The translations under genes were made by a program, and so were the position numbers. A stretch of DNA of 29,407 bases from contig JACPAV010000043.1 of NCBI GenBank assembly GCA_016180645.1, positions 1 to 29,407 of the forward strand, written 5' to 3'. Positions 8,816 to 17,280 of the stretch are shown here, piece by piece. The DNA comes from Nitrospirota bacterium (lineage in GTDB: Bacteria > JACPQY01). Within the stretch, counting starts at the first letter, position 1. The number at the start of each line of letters is the position of its first letter. A model generated the notes under the pieces. The model saw only the letters and a program-made list of their open reading frames with translations. It had not been told where the DNA came from and searched no databases.

Positions 8816-8834
8816 CCGTGGCGTTCAGCCACGG
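8816..8834. other. Small hairpin upstream of the protease-like gene
   Basis: CCGTGGC and GCCACGG form a 7-bp stem around a 5-nt loop. There is no T-run, so it is not a typical terminator. Apart from this, the REP-like pair, the tail copy and the direct repeat, nothing else is recognisable in 8459-8881. Confidence 0.35.
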
Positions 8835-8881
8835 CGCTCAACCCCATTTACTTCCCATCCCCGCCCGCGTAGCATGTTCTT

Positions 8882-9277
8882 ATGAGCAAGCCGATTCGTC
8901 CTGTTCGCATCACAACCGCGAACGGCAAGAAAACCGTACTCCACGCCGTGGTGGATACGGGTTCGTTTCACACGATCGTAAGAAGCGATGTGCTTCCAGC
9001 GGGGACGCCGATCCACCCCTCCGTGATCGCAAAACAACTCCGGACGGCAGGGAAAGGCGGAAAAGTACGCATCAGCGGAGGCACGTACCTGGTGCTCTTG
9101 CTTGAAGGCAAGCTGATTGACACCCACGCGCTCGTTTCGCCGGACCTCCATCAACCCATGATCATCGGAGCAGGAACCATGCAGATGTGGGATGTCAGTG
9201 TTCTCAACAAGAACGGAGATACACAGGTACGCGTCGGCCGCGACATGCGTGATCCTGAAATCACCGAAGTCGACTGA
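8882..9277 (+). CDS. Retropepsin-like aspartic protease domain protein
   Basis: A 131-residue soluble protein without a signal peptide. The motif VVDTGS (Asp25-Thr-Gly-Ser) matches the catalytic loop of clan AA (retroviral-type) aspartic proteases. The later MIIGAG stretch (residues 93-98) fits the hydrophobic-hydrophobic-Gly motif near the end of that fold. Retropepsins are about 100-130 residues and act as homodimers, and this length fits one subunit. There is no good Shine-Dalgarno sequence before the ATG. It is the only short plus-strand gene between the repeat-rich gap and the convergent amidase gene, from which it is 36 nt away. Its substrate cannot be told from the sequence. Non-peptidase relatives of the fold exist, so activity is not certain. 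Confidence 0.75.
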   Translation: MSKPIRPVRITTANGKKTVLHAVVDTGSFHTIVRSDVLPAGTPIHPSVIAKQLRTAGKGGKVRISGGTYLVLLLEGKLIDTHALVSPDLHQPMIIGAGTMQMWDVSVLNKNGDTQVRVGRDMRDPEITEVD

Positions 9278-9313
9278 CCGAATACGGACAGGAGACGCGG
9301 CGCGGGCGCGGAG

Positions 9314-10543
9314 CTACTCGACGCCGATGTGGCGGAGGGTGTTGATGTACCGGTGGATACCCTCGGCGATCCCTCGCGCCACCGCTTCCTGATACTTCTC
9401 ATCCCGCAGTCGCTTGGCCTCAGTGGGGTTCGTGATGAAGGAGGCTTCGATCAGCACACTCGGCATGTTCGCCGTGAGCACAAAGAAAGGCGCGTGTTTG
9501 GCTCCAAGATCCTTGGCGTCCGGCGCAATCTTGCGGACGGACTTGATGATCGATTTCTGTACGAGGGGCGCGAGAAGCGATGACTCGTTGATGAGCTCCG
9601 TGCGCGCCAAGTCTCCGAGAATCACTTCCAGATCGCTCATCTTGTCCTCGCTCATCTGGTTTTCACGCGCGGCGACGATCCTCGACTCCTCATCACTGTA
9701 TGTGAAGTTCAACGAGTAGGTGGCGATCCCCGACACGTGCCGTTGGGGATTCGCGTTCAAATGGATCGATACGAAAAGATCCCCTTTCAGGGCCTCTCCC
9801 TTGGCCGTCCGTTCTTCCAAAGGCAGGAATTCATCTTGGTCCCGGGTCAGAACGGCCTCCAATTTCAGATCTCGCTTGATCGCCTCCCGGAGCTTCCGGG
9901 CCAGAGCGAGCGCGACCGCCTTCTCCCTCAGCCCCTTGTGGCCGATGGCGCCGGGGTCCTTTCCACCGTGTCCGGCATCGATGACGATACGCCGGATTTT
10001 CAGTCCCGCGCTCTGGGCGATGGAAACGGAATCGGACGAGGGGTCTTTCACCGCGCGCGCCGGTTTTTCTGCGGGGGCCGATCCGTCCACGCCGTTGCGA
10101 AGGTCCATGACGATCCGATACGGGTCCGGCAGCGCGAACACATCGGCGCGCACGTGCCCCTTCAAATCCAGCACGATCCGGGCCGTGCGGTCATCAAACT
10201 GACTCATCCGAATGGTCGTGACGAGGCTGTCCTTCACGGGCATCGTCGTCCGCATCTGCGAGGGGATTTGAGTCTCCCGGATGTCGATGTAGATCCGGAG
10301 CGGCTTGGAGGCCGCGGGATCGGCGGCGAGTTCGTGAACCTCATATCGCGCCTCGGCCGACAGATCCAGCACCACTCGCGTGTAGTCGGGCTTCGCCCAG
10401 AATCGGACGTCCTCCACCGTGATCCGGCGGACCTCTTCAGCGCGGGCGGAAGAACCGACGGGACCCGTCACGCAGGGAAAATTCATCCCCAGGATCGTGC
10501 CGGCCAGGACGAGCCAGCGGATTCGTTTCGGTCGGGTGCTCAT
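9314..10543 (-). CDS. amiC: N-acetylmuramoyl-L-alanine amidase, AmiC-like (AMIN + Amidase_3)
   Basis: Cleaves the bond between MurNAc and the stem-peptide L-alanine in peptidoglycan, usually during daughter-cell separation. Residues 1-35 look like a signal peptide (basic start, hydrophobic LVLAGTILGM, cleavage near SARA), so it acts in the periplasm. Residues about 38-150 form an AMIN domain, which places such enzymes at the wall. The zinc amidase domain starts near 183 with VIDAGHGGKDPG. The likely zinc ligands are His192, Glu207 and His261 (SIHLNAN), and the catalytic Glu366 lies in VLIEASFITN. The 409 residues are normal for the family. Its ATG overlaps the mutS stop by four bases (ATGA), so the two are translationally coupled. 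It is the last gene of the minus-strand operon. Confidence 0.93.
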   Translation of the reverse strand: MSTRPKRIRWLVLAGTILGMNFPCVTGPVGSSARAEEVRRITVEDVRFWAKPDYTRVVLDLSAEARYEVHELAADPAASKPLRIYIDIRETQIPSQMRTTMPVKDSLVTTIRMSQFDDRTARIVLDLKGHVRADVFALPDPYRIVMDLRNGVDGSAPAEKPARAVKDPSSDSVSIAQSAGLKIRRIVIDAGHGGKDPGAIGHKGLREKAVALALARKLREAIKRDLKLEAVLTRDQDEFLPLEERTAKGEALKGDLFVSIHLNANPQRHVSGIATYSLNFTYSDEESRIVAARENQMSEDKMSDLEVILGDLARTELINESSLLAPLVQKSIIKSVRKIAPDAKDLGAKHAPFFVLTANMPSVLIEASFITNPTEAKRLRDEKYQEAVARGIAEGIHRYINTLRHIGVE

Positions 10544-13161
10544 TCCGAGTCCCGCGACTGTTTCACGAGACGGGATAGAATTTCAAACGCTTCGAGCGGT
10601 GTGAGCTTCTCGATCTGCATCCTTTGCAGTTGAGTCCGAATCGCGTCCGGAGGGGAAGCGGGGGCCGAGGATCCGGAAAAGAGATCGAACTGGGGCTGCA
10701 CCTCCTTCGAGCGTTGCTGCTCGTAGGCGAAGAGGAGCGTCTTGGCCCGGCTGATGACTTCCTCCGGAACTCCCGCGAGCCGCGCCACCTGAACCCCGTA
10801 GCTCTTGGATGTTCCGCCCTCCCGGACCTTGTGAAGAAAAATGATCCGGTTTCCCCACTCCTTGACGCTGACGTGGACATTCCGCGCTCCCTCCCGCTCC
10901 TCCCCCAGGCGCACCAGTTCGTGGTAGTGCGTGGCAAAAAGGGAGCGGGCCTTCACCCGGTCCAGGAGGTGCTCCGCCGTGGCCCACGCGATGGCAACCC
11001 CATCGTAGGTGCTCGTCCCGCGGCCGATTTCATCCACGAGAACCAAGCTCCGATCCGTGGCCTGGGTGAGAATCTCGGCGATTTCTTCCATCTCCACCAT
11101 AAACGTCGAGCGACCACCGGCGAGATCGTCGCTCGCCCCGATGCGGGTGAAGACGCGATCGACAATCCCGATCGTGGCCTCCTGGGCCGGCACAAAGGAA
11201 CCCATCTGGGCCATGATGACTTGGAGCGCCGTCTGCCGCATGAACGTGGACTTCCCCGCCATGTTCGGCCCGGTGATGATCAGCATGGCGGGCTGATCCC
11301 CTCCGAGGGCAAGATCATTTTCGATGAAAGGATCCTTCGTCAGGAGTTTCTCGATGACGGGGTGCCGCCCACTCACAATCTTCAGCACGGGTCGATCGGC
11401 CAGCTTCGGCCGGACGTACCGCCGCTCTTCCGCCAACTCAGCGAGACTCAGCAGCGCGTCCACGGTCGCGAGGATTTCGGCCATCGCCTTCAGCCGATGA
11501 CCGTGCGCGGCGAGACCCGATCGCAGCTCGTCGAAAAGTTGCTGCTCCAGGGCGCGCGCCTTCTCTTCGGCCCCCAGGATCCGGTTTTCCATCTCCACCA
11601 ATGATTCGATCTTGAATCGCTCGGCCCCGCCCAGCGTCTGTTTCCGCTGGTAGTCCGCCGGCACGCGGCCGAGATGCGACTTCGTCACTTCCAGCAGGTA
11701 CCCAAACACTTGGTGATACTTGACCTTGAGTGTTGGGATCCCCGTTCGCACCCGCTCGGTGCGCTCCAATTCCAGGAGCCATTTCTGGCCGTTTTCGACG
11801 GCGGTTCGCAGTTCGTCCAAGGGAGCGTGGTATCCCGCCCGAAAGACACCGCCATCTTTCGCCAGGGAAGGGGGGTCATCCACGACGGCCCGATGGAGCA
11901 GCGCGGCCAGGTCGCGCCCCTCGTCCAGGCGTGCGGCAAGGTTGCGGATCAGGGGAGACGTCCACGAGTCGAGTTGACGCCGGACCTCGGGCAGGCGGTC
12001 GAGGGATTGGCGCAGGGCGACCATCTCCCTGGGAAGGCTCTGAGCGAGGGCGTTTCGGGCGTTCAGTCTCTCGAAGTCGCACAATTCGGACAGAAGGGAT
12101 CGAATGTCCCGGCGTTCATCCTTTCGGCGAAGCCCCTCATCCACTGCGTCATAGCGGCTCTCGATGACGGCCACGTCGATCAACGGATACAGCAGCCATT
12201 CCATGAGTCGCCGTTTGCCCATGGGGGAGACCGTGCGATTCATGATGTCCCACAGAGTGTTCCGCGTCCCGCGATCTCGCAGGTTGGCCGTGAGCTCCAG
12301 GTTCCTGACGGTCGTGTCATCCAACCGGAGGAAGGCGGGCAGTGAATAGGGCTCGGGACTGCCGATGTGGGGCGGGATGGCGAAGTGATGCCGGCGGAGG
12401 TAGTGGAGGCACAGGCCCGCGGCACTTCTCTGAAGTGGACTGAGAGCGGAAGGTTCCCCGCCATCGAGATTCCTGGGATCGTCGTTTAATTCGATGAGCG
12501 CCAGGTTGCTGGGATGGGCGAGCCAGTCCCTCGATACTCTCCGGATTTCGTCGATCCAACCGGTTTCCGTTGAGTCTGTTTTTCGGACAATGACTTCCGG
12601 CGGTTTGGAACGGAGGATTTCAGACAGGACGTCGCGGAGGTTTCCGGTATCCGCGACCTTGAAATCGCCCGTTGTGAAATCCAGCTTGGCCAGGCCGAAG
12701 ACCATCTTTCCCTTCTCGGTTTCGGCATGAACGGCGAATAGATACCGGTGCTCGCCCGATTCAAGGAGGCTCTCCTCGACCGAAAGCCCCGGCGTGAGGA
12801 TGCGCACGGGCTCGCGCCTGAGAAGGGCGCGCCCGGATTTCGCCGTCGGCTGCTCCGTTTGTTCGCAGACGACCACCTTGTGGCCCTTGGAAAGAAGGCG
12901 GCTGATGTATTGGGAAGAGGAATGCCATGGAACACCGCAGAAGGGGACGTCTTCGTCCTTGTTCTTGGCTCGGCTCGTGAGTGCGATGCCCAGCTCTTTG
13001 GAAGCGAGCTGGGCATCCTCGAAAAACATCTCGTAGAAGTCGCCCATGCGGAAGAAGACGATGGCATCCTGATGGCGCTCCTTGATCTGGAGGTACTGTT
13101 GGATCATGGGGGTGACCCCACCGCCATCAGGAGATTTGAAATTTGAGATTTCAGATTTCAA
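10540..13161 (-). CDS. mutS: DNA mismatch repair protein MutS
   Basis: Recognises base mismatches and small loops and starts mismatch repair with MutL. The 873-residue length fits bacterial MutS1. TPMIQQY is followed by GDFYEMFFEDA, whose Phe42-x-Glu44 is the mismatch-wedging motif. The ATPase has Walker A GPNMAGKS (631-638), Walker B LVLVDE (706-711), GRGTSTYDG and the ATHYHEL segment. QFDLF (824-828) near the C-terminus looks like a beta-clamp binding motif at the place where other MutS proteins carry one. The start is uncertain. The open frame reaches a TTG at 13161 with no clear ribosome site, and the first 15 codons are largely made of an AT-rich inverted repeat. The ATG at 13107 is preceded by GGTGGGG but would cut off the usual TP of TPM. 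Confidence 0.96.
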   Translation of the reverse strand: MKSEISNFKSPDGGGVTPMIQQYLQIKERHQDAIVFFRMGDFYEMFFEDAQLASKELGIALTSRAKNKDEDVPFCGVPWHSSSQYISRLLSKGHKVVVCEQTEQPTAKSGRALLRREPVRILTPGLSVEESLLESGEHRYLFAVHAETEKGKMVFGLAKLDFTTGDFKVADTGNLRDVLSEILRSKPPEVIVRKTDSTETGWIDEIRRVSRDWLAHPSNLALIELNDDPRNLDGGEPSALSPLQRSAAGLCLHYLRRHHFAIPPHIGSPEPYSLPAFLRLDDTTVRNLELTANLRDRGTRNTLWDIMNRTVSPMGKRRLMEWLLYPLIDVAVIESRYDAVDEGLRRKDERRDIRSLLSELCDFERLNARNALAQSLPREMVALRQSLDRLPEVRRQLDSWTSPLIRNLAARLDEGRDLAALLHRAVVDDPPSLAKDGGVFRAGYHAPLDELRTAVENGQKWLLELERTERVRTGIPTLKVKYHQVFGYLLEVTKSHLGRVPADYQRKQTLGGAERFKIESLVEMENRILGAEEKARALEQQLFDELRSGLAAHGHRLKAMAEILATVDALLSLAELAEERRYVRPKLADRPVLKIVSGRHPVIEKLLTKDPFIENDLALGGDQPAMLIITGPNMAGKSTFMRQTALQVIMAQMGSFVPAQEATIGIVDRVFTRIGASDDLAGGRSTFMVEMEEIAEILTQATDRSLVLVDEIGRGTSTYDGVAIAWATAEHLLDRVKARSLFATHYHELVRLGEEREGARNVHVSVKEWGNRIIFLHKVREGGTSKSYGVQVARLAGVPEEVISRAKTLLFAYEQQRSKEVQPQFDLFSGSSAPASPPDAIRTQLQRMQIEKLTPLEAFEILSRLVKQSRDSE

Positions 13162-13164
13162 ATT
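13132..13164. repeat. AT-rich imperfect palindrome at the mutS start
   Basis: A 33-bp run built only from ATTTGAAAT, GAGATTTC and ATTTCAAAT words. The arms, AATTTGAAAT against ATTTCAAATC read on the minus strand, match in 9 of 10 positions. It is far more AT-rich than its surroundings. It supplies the first codons of the mutS frame (KSEISNFKS) and fills most of the gap to the gene before it. It looks like a dispersed repeat unit inserted at a gene boundary. Confidence 0.5.
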
Positions 13165-13172
13165 GCGAAGGC

Positions 13173-13835
13173 CTAGGCGTGGCCGGAGCCGTTCGTGGGA
13201 CTCGCGGAGGGCGGCGTCGAGCGTTCCCGCAGTGAAGGGAAGACCTCCATCCAGTCCTTGAGGATGGGCTCGATCTCATACTCCAAGAGATCCGCCATGT
13301 ACACTGTGTCCATGTTCTTCTGGGCCTTCTCCAACTCCCGGATATGCTCGTAAAGGCGGTTCTGTTTCGCGGTCAGCGTTTCCCCCTGGAAGTATTCGTC
13401 ATCGTAGTTCAACCGAAGGGCCACGCGCATGTTGGTCGAGAAGGAGACAAACCAGACCAGTCCATCGAGGCACTCCGCCAGGAGGCGATGGGCTGAAAGA
13501 TCTTCGCCCGAACGATATTTTTCGACGCAAACCCGAATCCCCTCACGGAGGCGGTCGAGATAGTCGAAGGCCCTGTCCAGCGCACCGACGACGGCCTCGG
13601 AAAGCGGCTCGGTTCGAAATTCTATCGATCGGACGTCCGCTGCGGGCGTCCCGGCCAACCGGGATTGGTTCTGGTCGGTGAGGTCTTCGCCATTGACCAG
13701 GATTTTTGAAACGAGGCGGTTCTTGGGGACCATCCGCCGCACGACGTCCCCGACCAACTCGTCGAGGGTGTTGAAATTATCCGGCAGGATCGATTCCTGC
13801 CGGCCGTCGATCACGATTTCCACTTCCTTGGCCAT
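13173..13835 (-). CDS. Uncharacterised 220-residue protein, beta-grasp-like N-terminus and helical C-terminus
   Basis: I do not recognise a named family. Residues 1-77 alternate beta-like and helical stretches (VEIVIDGR, TLDELVGDVVRRMV, SKILVNGED, VRSIEFRTEP), resembling a ubiquitin-like beta-grasp unit. Residues about 78-205 are predicted by eye to be mostly amphipathic helices (AVVGALDRAFDYLDRL, LLAECLDGLVWFV, QNRLYEHIRELEKAQ). There is no signal peptide or membrane segment. The start is the ATG at 13835, because a strong AGGAGGT lies just upstream in the 14-nt gap after the GT9 gene; the same frame stays open further upstream but only as a shadow. It is the last gene after five sugar-transfer genes and precedes mutS. 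This position suggests an accessory or chaperone role for the glycosylation cassette, which is inference. Confidence 0.8.
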   Translation of the reverse strand: MAKEVEIVIDGRQESILPDNFNTLDELVGDVVRRMVPKNRLVSKILVNGEDLTDQNQSRLAGTPAADVRSIEFRTEPLSEAVVGALDRAFDYLDRLREGIRVCVEKYRSGEDLSAHRLLAECLDGLVWFVSFSTNMRVALRLNYDDEYFQGETLTAKQNRLYEHIRELEKAQKNMDTVYMADLLEYEIEPILKDWMEVFPSLRERSTPPSASPTNGSGHA

Positions 13836-13838
13836 GAG

Positions 13839-13845
13839 ACCTCCT
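13839..13845 (-). promoter_or_regulatory. Strong ribosome binding site for the 220-residue protein
   Basis: AGGAGGT on the minus strand, ending three nt before the ATG at 13835. It fixes that start and lies between the stop of the GT9 gene (13850) and this ATG. Confidence 0.75.
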
Positions 13846-13849
13846 GATT

Positions 13850-15526
13850 CTAATTCTTTCTTTCTGCCAGACGGTCGAGGTACAGTTGGAGCGTTTGGCA
13901 GCGACGCTCCAGGGTTCCGAGATGAATCTGGGACATCTGCGCCCAATCGACCGCGGTTCCCCCGTAGATCCTCTCCCGCTCGAATCGATATTGTCTGAGG
14001 AGCGGTTGGAGGAGAGGATTCCGGTATCCTTCCTCCACGATCCTCTGGTCCCACTCCACGAGCTGTTTCAGCGCGGCCTCGGTTCCACCGGTGTCCGCCC
14101 CGTCTTGGAAGAGAGAAAACTCCAATTCCCTTGCGGTCTGTTGTGCGGCGCGCGACCAGTCCAGAATCCGGAGGAGGTCGTTCGGAAGGGGGGGAGAAAT
14201 CTCGCCGGCCAAGGTATTCCAGCCATACCACACGTCCACGGACTCTTTCAAATCCCGCCACCCGGCTTCCACATCCTTGAAATCGAGAGAGACTTTCCAC
14301 ATCTCGCGATACGCCAAAGACATCAGACCGTCCCGGCTCTGTTCCATCCTGCGAAGAGGGGTACAGAACAGCATGCCATCCGCATCCCTGCCGCTCCGGA
14401 AAAACGTGCAGTGTCCGTTGTAAATGGGATCGCGCGTTGGGGAGAGGCCGAGCAACAATTCCGCGCCGGTGGCCACATCCTCGGGATGAATATAGCGGTG
14501 ACACACGGTATCGCTGCACGGAAGGTTTTCCGAACATGGGGCGCACGGGATGTTCGGCTGGAGGATGAGATGCCCGGGACCGTAACCGAACGTTTCGGGG
14601 TAGTACACTGAGCCGAGGGAAATGACGACGCAGGGAACGCCCAGGCTGGAGGCGAGATGCATCGGGCCGGTGTCGTTGGTGATGAGGAGACTCGACCGCG
14701 CGAGCAGCGCCCGGGCCTGCTCCAGGGTTGTTCCGATCCCGTCCATCGTACCGGCCGGCAGGCGAGGCTTCATTTTTTCCCACAGGTCGCGCTCGGACGG
14801 GGCGCCGAGGACGAGGAAATCCAAGCCGGGCCGGCACGCAAGGAGGGCCAGCGCCTCGGCGAATTGTTCGGGCTCCCAGCGCTTTCGGTATTCGCTTGCA
14901 CCCGGCTGAACGGCAACCAATTTGTGCCCGGTCTGGAACCCATGCGATCGCAGAAAGGCATCCGCCCACGCTCGATCCGGTTCGGGAACAACCAGGGGAG
15001 GCAGGTCCTCGGGCGGACCCAGTCCGCATCCCCGGATGTACAGATCGACGATGTGAAACCGGTTCAATCTTCTCGTGGCGACCATCGTAAAGAGGTAGGT
15101 GAGCCAGTCGCCCTGAAATACGCGCCGCTGGCCCTCAACGATGACGTGCCCCAGCGTGCGGGTGGTCGGGGTCTGGAAGAAACTCATCAGGAGACCGCTG
15201 AACTTGCCGTGGCTGAGATTCACGATGAGATCGAAGGAACGGGATCGCATCTCGGCGGCCAATTCCTTGAAGTACTTGGAGCCTTCCGCGATGGGTGGTT
15301 CGGATCCGGATGGGGGGCGGAGGCGATTCAGGTCCAGAGGAACGAACTCATCCACGGGCGGCGAGAGCCAGCGGACTACTTCTCCCTTTTCCCCCTTGCC
15401 GTCCACGAAGACCGAGAGGTGCGATTCCGGATAGTTTTGCTTCACGGCCCAGTAAAACGGCAGGGCCTGGAGCTGGTCTCCCATCCGGTTCAGATTGAGG
15501 ATCAGGATCTTGTTGGGGGGGGTCAT
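13850..15526 (-). CDS. Glycosyltransferase family 9 (heptosyltransferase-like) with C-terminal helical extension
   Basis: Probable transferase using an ADP-heptose-like donor. Residues 1-360 fit the GT9 (GT-B) fold. The N-terminal ILILNLNRMGDQLQALPF is the acceptor-side signature, VAVQPGASEYRKRW (204-217) begins the second Rossmann domain, and ITNDTGPMHLASSLGVP (282-298) is the donor-site motif with Asp285. Four cysteines follow at 328, 331, 337 and 342, in a CxxC-x5-C-x4-C arrangement often seen in this family. Residues about 365-558 are an extra, mostly helical region shared in outline by the neighbouring GT9 proteins. Its ATG overlaps the stop of the CgeB-like gene by four bases. A run of eight C lies in codons 2-5 and could make expression phase variable. 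The acceptor is unknown; glycosylation of flagellin or another protein, or LPS, are possible. Confidence 0.88.
   Translation of the reverse strand: MTPPNKILILNLNRMGDQLQALPFYWAVKQNYPESHLSVFVDGKGEKGEVVRWLSPPVDEFVPLDLNRLRPPSGSEPPIAEGSKYFKELAAEMRSRSFDLIVNLSHGKFSGLLMSFFQTPTTRTLGHVIVEGQRRVFQGDWLTYLFTMVATRRLNRFHIVDLYIRGCGLGPPEDLPPLVVPEPDRAWADAFLRSHGFQTGHKLVAVQPGASEYRKRWEPEQFAEALALLACRPGLDFLVLGAPSERDLWEKMKPRLPAGTMDGIGTTLEQARALLARSSLLITNDTGPMHLASSLGVPCVVISLGSVYYPETFGYGPGHLILQPNIPCAPCSENLPCSDTVCHRYIHPEDVATGAELLLGLSPTRDPIYNGHCTFFRSGRDADGMLFCTPLRRMEQSRDGLMSLAYREMWKVSLDFKDVEAGWRDLKESVDVWYGWNTLAGEISPPLPNDLLRILDWSRAAQQTARELEFSLFQDGADTGGTEAALKQLVEWDQRIVEEGYRNPLLQPLLRQYRFERERIYGGTAVDWAQMSQIHLGTLERRCQTLQLYLDRLAERKN
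15515..15522 (-). repeat. C8 homopolymer in codons 2-5 of the GT9 gene
   Basis: Eight consecutive C (G on the plus strand) directly after ATGA. Slippage of one base would shift the frame at the very start of the gene, as in known phase-variable glycosyltransferases. At eight bases the tract is near the lower limit for frequent slippage. Confidence 0.6.
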
Positions 15527-17280
15527 GACGCCGGTCGCTGAACCCGTTCCTGCCAGAGCTGATCGAGAAGGAGGAAGACCATTTCCGTGTCGTCGAGGTT
15601 CCCTCCCTTGTTCTGGATGTCCCGCACAATGTCCTGAAATCCGATTTCAGAGCGGTCCTCATAGCGACGCAGAAAGGCGGTCAGTTCGGCGTCGCCTCTC
15701 GCCTGTTCGAGAAGGCGTTCCACCGGCGTCTGGCCCTCGAGGCGATGCGCGAAGCGGGGGTAGTCCCAGGAAAGGATCATCTCGAGGGCTTGTTGCATCC
15801 TCTTTTCGAACGAATGATCGCGGAGGGCCCGAGCCTGTGCCGCGGCGGCGATGACTCGGCGCTCTTCCGGATGTTTCAGGTAGTGATCGACCTTTTCGCG
15901 CGCCTCATCCAGCGTTGAGAAGCAGACGATCTCCTTGCCCTCTTCGAAGAGATCCGGCAGGAGTTCGCGGCGGTCCGTGATCTGGAAGGCTCCGATGGCG
16001 GCGATCTCAAAGGTCCGCGGGTTTACGAAATCTCCGTTGGGATTCACGCCGTCGTGGTACGTGGACGAGTGCAGATTGATGTTGATGTCGGAGGCGTTGT
16101 AAATTCGGACCACGTCCTCGGGGCTCAGCCAGCGGGCGTTTTCCTGCACGTGCCGGAACAGGATGGAGTTGGCGTCCCAGCCCGTTCCCCAGACCTTGAA
16201 ATCATATTGCATAAGGCCCATGAGGAATTGGCGGCGGTTGTAATAGCCCGCGCCCATGAACGAGACATCCGATCCATAGCGTGCGCGATCCTCCTCCGAG
16301 AGGTCCAGAGGTCGATGGAGCGATGGGGCGCAGGCCTGAGGCAGGTAGCCGAATCGGTGCTGAGTGGCGGAGCGGAGCTCTTCAAAAAAGGCTCCTTTCT
16401 GGATGGTGAAAAAATAGTCACACGCCGGGGCGATGGTTTTCCAGTAGGGAAAAAGCCGGAAATCCTCCACGAACCAGAACGCGGATGGGATCTTCATCTC
16501 GCGCAGCTTGGTAAAGACGCTGGGGGCCAGGGGACTTTGCGCCAGCGCGAATACGAGATCCGGCTTCCACTCCGCGCATCGTGCAAGGAAGAGGTCGGAC
16601 AGAAAAAGACAGAGCGAATTGTGGAGTTGGTTCCGGTGTCCGGGAACGGACGTCACGGTATCCACCTGGGCGAGTACATGCTCGTAGGGAGCGAAATCGA
16701 AAAGATCCACTTTGTGGCCGAGCGATCGGAACGCCTCGGCGACGTAGTAGGAGGTGCTGAGCGAACCTCCGTAGATCGGAGAGACGACGGCGATTTTTAA
16801 CCCCACCCTGCGGAGGCGGGAGTGCATTCGGAGTCGATTCAACGTCTCCATGATCATGTTGTAGAGGTCCGTGCGTCCCTTGGCGAGGCCCGGCGGGCTG
16901 AAAATGACGGCTCGCTGGGCGAAGGCCTCTCTGAGGGAATCGAGCCGGTCCAGCGACTCCCTGGAGTCGACCGAGAGAAGGGTGACGGAATTCAGTATGC
17001 CCGCGATATCGCGCGCCTCGCGCGCGAGTCCAAGAACTTCAGGATTCCATTCAATGACATGGATGTTCGGTTTGCAGCCTTTCTCGGTCGCCTTGCGCAG
17101 AAGCTGCTCAACCATGTAGCCCAGTCCGAAGCCCATCACGATGATCGGCTGAGAGGGGATCCATTCAAGGCGGTCGACCGCCTCGGTTGCTTCCCGAACG
17201 GGGTCGTACGCGCTGTGAAGGTAGGCCCCGTTGAACAGCAGTGTGGGGGCTCCGGAACGGGAAGTTTTCAGTTCAAACAT
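15523..17280 (-). CDS. CgeB-like glycosyltransferase with a Maf/DUF115-like N-terminal module
   Basis: Residues about 160-510 fit the spore protein YkvP/CgeB glycosyltransferase group (GT-B fold). IAVVSPIYGG (163-172) opens the first Rossmann domain, AFWFVEDFRLFPYW (267-280) follows, and DVSFMGAGYYNRR (338-350) begins the second. NINLHSSTYHDGVNPNGDF and NPRTFEIAAIGAF (420-432) form the donor-site region. Residues 1-150 are different: LHSAYDPVREA (21-31) and IIVMGFGLGYMVEQL (46-60) closely match LHSSGDPVREA and MILGFGLGYHVREAL in the Maf-like protein upstream. The start is taken as the ATG at 17280, overlapping the stop of the previous gene by eight bases. A TTG at 17331 would add 17 unconvincing residues. 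The 585 residues carry no signal or membrane segment. The substrate is unknown. Confidence 0.85.
   Translation of the reverse strand: MFELKTSRSGAPTLLFNGAYLHSAYDPVREATEAVDRLEWIPSQPIIVMGFGLGYMVEQLLRKATEKGCKPNIHVIEWNPEVLGLAREARDIAGILNSVTLLSVDSRESLDRLDSLREAFAQRAVIFSPPGLAKGRTDLYNMIMETLNRLRMHSRLRRVGLKIAVVSPIYGGSLSTSYYVAEAFRSLGHKVDLFDFAPYEHVLAQVDTVTSVPGHRNQLHNSLCLFLSDLFLARCAEWKPDLVFALAQSPLAPSVFTKLREMKIPSAFWFVEDFRLFPYWKTIAPACDYFFTIQKGAFFEELRSATQHRFGYLPQACAPSLHRPLDLSEEDRARYGSDVSFMGAGYYNRRQFLMGLMQYDFKVWGTGWDANSILFRHVQENARWLSPEDVVRIYNASDININLHSSTYHDGVNPNGDFVNPRTFEIAAIGAFQITDRRELLPDLFEEGKEIVCFSTLDEAREKVDHYLKHPEERRVIAAAAQARALRDHSFEKRMQQALEMILSWDYPRFAHRLEGQTPVERLLEQARGDAELTAFLRRYEDRSEIGFQDIVRDIQNKGGNLDDTEMVFLLLDQLWQERVQRPAS

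Noticed and set aside
8779-9105. 108-codon plus-strand frame over the protease-like gene
   Set aside because: Other frame of the DTGS-containing gene, with no motifs.
13836-15029. Upstream part of a 618-codon minus-strand open frame ending at 13173
   Set aside because: Only the last 220 codons are real; the rest is the wrong frame of the GT9 gene at 13850-15526, with Arg/Pro-rich shadow composition.
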